Shown here: piece by piece, positions 5,197 through 6,489 of the stretch
Position numbering within the stretch: the first letter of the stretch is position 1
Layout: the number at the start of each line of letters is the position of its first letter
NCBI GenBank assembly: GCA_900553135.1
Contig: USCO01000125.1
Span: 1 to 6,489 of the forward strand
Reading direction: 5' to 3'
Length of the DNA stretch: 6,489 bases
From: an uncultured Eubacteriales bacterium
Lineage (GTDB): Bacteria; Bacillota; Clostridia; Oscillospirales; Oscillospiraceae
The notes under the pieces: model-generated
Databases searched by the model: none
Seen by the model: only the letters and a program-made list of their open reading frames with translations
Told to the model about the DNA's origin: nothing
Program-made: the position numbers and the translations under genes

Positions 5197-5964
5197 ATGA
5201 GAATCGTCGTCAAGGTGGGCACCTCCACCCTGGCCCACGCCACGGGCCGACTGAACATCCGCCACGTGGAAGAGCTGGTCAAGGTGCTCTCCGACCTGAA
5301 AAACGCGGGCCACGAGATCATTCTGGTCTCCTCGGGCGCCATCGGCATGGGCGTGGGCAAGCTGAACCTGCCCGGCAAGCCCTCCGACATGCCCACCAAG
5401 CAGGCCGCCGCCGCCGTGGGCCAGTGCGAGCTGATGTACACCTACGACCGGCTGTTCCTGGCCTATAACCACACCGTGGCCCAGGTGCTGCTCACCGGGG
5501 AGGACGTGGACCACCCCGAGCGCCGGGAGAACTTTGAAAACACCATGGAGCGCCTGCTGGAGCTGGGCGCCCTGCCCATCATCAACGAGAACGACACCAT
5601 CGCCACCGCCGAGATCAAGGTGGGCGACAACGACACCCTGGGTGCCATCGTGGCCTGCTGCGTCCGGGCCGACCTGCTGGTGCTGCTCAGCGACATCGAG
5701 GGCCTGTACACCGCCGACCCCCGCAAGGACCCCGCCGCCACCCTCATCCCCGTGGTGGAGGAGGTCACCCCCGACATCGAGGCTCTGGCCGGGGGCGTGG
5801 GCTCCAGCCTGGGCACCGGCGGCATGGCAACCAAGCTGCGGGCGGCCAAAATGGTCACCGCCCAGGGCTGCGACATGGTCATCACCAATGGCGAGCGCCC
5901 CGACCGGCTCTACGACATCGCCCAGGGCAAGGCGGTGGGCACCCGCTTCCTGGCCAAAAAGTAA
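5197..5964 (+). CDS. proB: Glutamate 5-kinase, short form without PUA domain
   Basis: First step of proline synthesis: ATP-dependent phosphorylation of glutamate to glutamyl 5-phosphate, which is handed to ProA. The 255 residues are one amino-acid-kinase domain. Visible motifs are VVKVGTSTL (4-12, phosphate binding), ILVSSGAIGMG (42-52), AAAVGQ (71-76), IINENDT (128-134, glutamate binding), VGDNDTLGA (142-150), LLSDIEGLYTADPR (163-176, nucleotide binding) and GTGGMATKLRAAK (206-218). The protein stops at GTRFLAKK, where longer homologues such as the 367-residue E. coli enzyme continue into a C-terminal PUA domain; here there is no sign of one in the 83 bases that follow. The reading frame ends in a clean TAA, so this is a natural short form and not a break. 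AAGGGGG (5181-5187) is the ribosome binding site, 9 bases from the ATG. Confidence 0.97.
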   Translation: MRIVVKVGTSTLAHATGRLNIRHVEELVKVLSDLKNAGHEIILVSSGAIGMGVGKLNLPGKPSDMPTKQAAAAVGQCELMYTYDRLFLAYNHTVAQVLLTGEDVDHPERRENFENTMERLLELGALPIINENDTIATAEIKVGDNDTLGAIVACCVRADLLVLLSDIEGLYTADPRKDPAATLIPVVEEVTPDIEALAGGVGSSLGTGGMATKLRAAKMVTAQGCDMVITNGERPDRLYDIAQGKAVGTRFLAKK

Positions 5965-6004
5965 TTCCCATTCGTTTTCTTTGCTTGAAATTCTACATAT
6001 CGTA

Positions 6005-6033
6005 GTCTGATTTTGGGGCCCGCGCCCCCAGAC
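6005..6033 (+). other. Intercistronic hairpin between proB and proA
   Basis: GTCTG (6005-6009) pairs with CAGAC (6029-6033), and GGGGC (6015-6019) pairs with GCCCC (6024-6028) around a 4-base loop, leaving an ATTTT bulge on the left arm. The stem is G+C-rich but is followed by AGAAAGG, the proA ribosome binding region, not by a T run, so it is not an intrinsic terminator. It could protect or process the mRNA, or influence proA translation, since it ends only a few bases before the AAAGG (6036-6040). Function is inferred. Confidence 0.5.
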
Positions 6034-6047
6034 AGAAAGGTGGAACT

Positions 6048-6489
6048 ATGACCACACAAGAATTGCTGGCCCAGGCCAAGGCGGCCAAGGGCGCCATGGC
6101 GCTGGCAAATACGGACCAGAAAAACCAGGCCCTGATGGCCATGGCCCAGGCCCTGATGGAGGACCAGGAGGCCATCCTCTCCGCCAACCGGGAGGACCTG
6201 GAGGCCGCCCGGGGCACCGTGTCCGAAGTGATGCTGGACCGGCTGGCCCTCTCCCCCGACCGCATCGCCGGTATGGCCCAGGGCATCCGGGAGGTGGCCG
6301 CCCTCCCCGACCCCGTGGGGGCCGTCCTCACCCGGGTGGAGCGCCCCAACGGCCTGGTCATTGAAAAGACCGCCGTGCCCATGGGCGTCATCGCCATCAT
6401 CTACGAATCCCGGCCCAACGTCACCTCCGACGCCGCCGCCCTGGCCCTGAAGGCGGGCAGCGCCTGCGTGCTGCGCTGCGGCAAGGAGG
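6048..6489 (+). CDS. proA: Glutamate-5-semialdehyde dehydrogenase (gamma-glutamyl phosphate reductase), N-terminal part
   Basis: Second step of proline synthesis: NADPH-dependent reduction of glutamyl 5-phosphate to glutamate 5-semialdehyde, which cyclises to the substrate of ProC. It works with ProB, often as a complex. The 147 visible codons align well with the family: a helical start with KNQALMAMAQAL, ILSANREDLEAAR (43-55), MLDRLALSPDRI (62-73), DPVGAV (88-93) and the strongly conserved VPMGVIAIIYESRPNVTSDAAAL (110-132) of the aldehyde dehydrogenase-type cofactor domain. The window ends in VLRCGKE; most homologues read LRGGKE, so Cys144 replaces a glycine. The family is about 415 residues, so the catalytic cysteine is not visible. 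The ATG follows an AAAGGTGG ribosome binding site (6036-6043). Confidence 0.96.
   Translation, partial: MTTQELLAQAKAAKGAMALANTDQKNQALMAMAQALMEDQEAILSANREDLEAARGTVSEVMLDRLALSPDRIAGMAQGIREVAALPDPVGAVLTRVERPNGLVIEKTAVPMGVIAIIYESRPNVTSDAAALALKAGSACVLRCGKE

Noticed and set aside
6005..6033. Hairpin before proA as an intrinsic terminator of proCB
   Set aside because: No T run follows on the plus strand, and proA starts 15 bases later with its own ribosome binding site.

Overview
The window is G+C-rich (clearly above 60% by eye in the coding parts). Shine-Dalgarno sites are strong AGGAGG types and the predicted promoters are sigma-A-like. The content is a clostridial-type thiolase, a YtrA-type GntR/ABC cassette and a proline operon whose ProB lacks a PUA domain. 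Together these suggest a G+C-rich anaerobic Firmicute, most likely of the gut Oscillospiraceae type (relatives of Flavonifractor or Pseudoflavonifractor). This placement is inference; there is no rRNA or other marker in the window.

Layout. (1) Positions 1-475, minus strand: the N-terminal 158 codons of an acetyl-CoA C-acetyltransferase (thiolase), with a good promoter at 548-576. An 18-bp site at 669-686 resembles the operator of the redox repressor Rex. (2) Positions 799-4214, minus strand: an autoregulated three-gene operon. It runs from promoter and palindromic operator (4169-4214) through a YtrA-type GntR repressor, an ABC ATPase and an ABC permease with a large extracytoplasmic C-terminal domain, to a UUCG-capped intrinsic terminator (799-830). 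The reading frames overlap by 4 and 26 bases, which suggests translational coupling. (3) From 4266 to the right edge, plus strand: proC-proB-proA, with proA cut by the window end. These genes encode the whole glutamate-to-proline pathway, read from an extended -10 promoter divergent from the GntR operon.

How the genes work together. ProB phosphorylates glutamate, ProA reduces glutamyl phosphate to the semialdehyde, which cyclises to pyrroline-5-carboxylate, and ProC reduces that to proline. The GntR/ABC cassette looks like an inducible envelope- or antimicrobial-stress transporter that represses itself until a signal arrives; its substrate cannot be read from sequence. The thiolase condenses two acetyl-CoA and in such anaerobes usually feeds butyrate formation, which would make control by the NADH-sensing repressor Rex sensible.

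I do not see a new kind of system here. The points most worth a second look are the Rex-like site, the palindrome sitting on the predicted start of the GntR operon, the uncharacterised exterior domain of the permease, a heptamer repeat array between proC and proB, and two cysteine substitutions at normally conserved positions in ProC and ProA.
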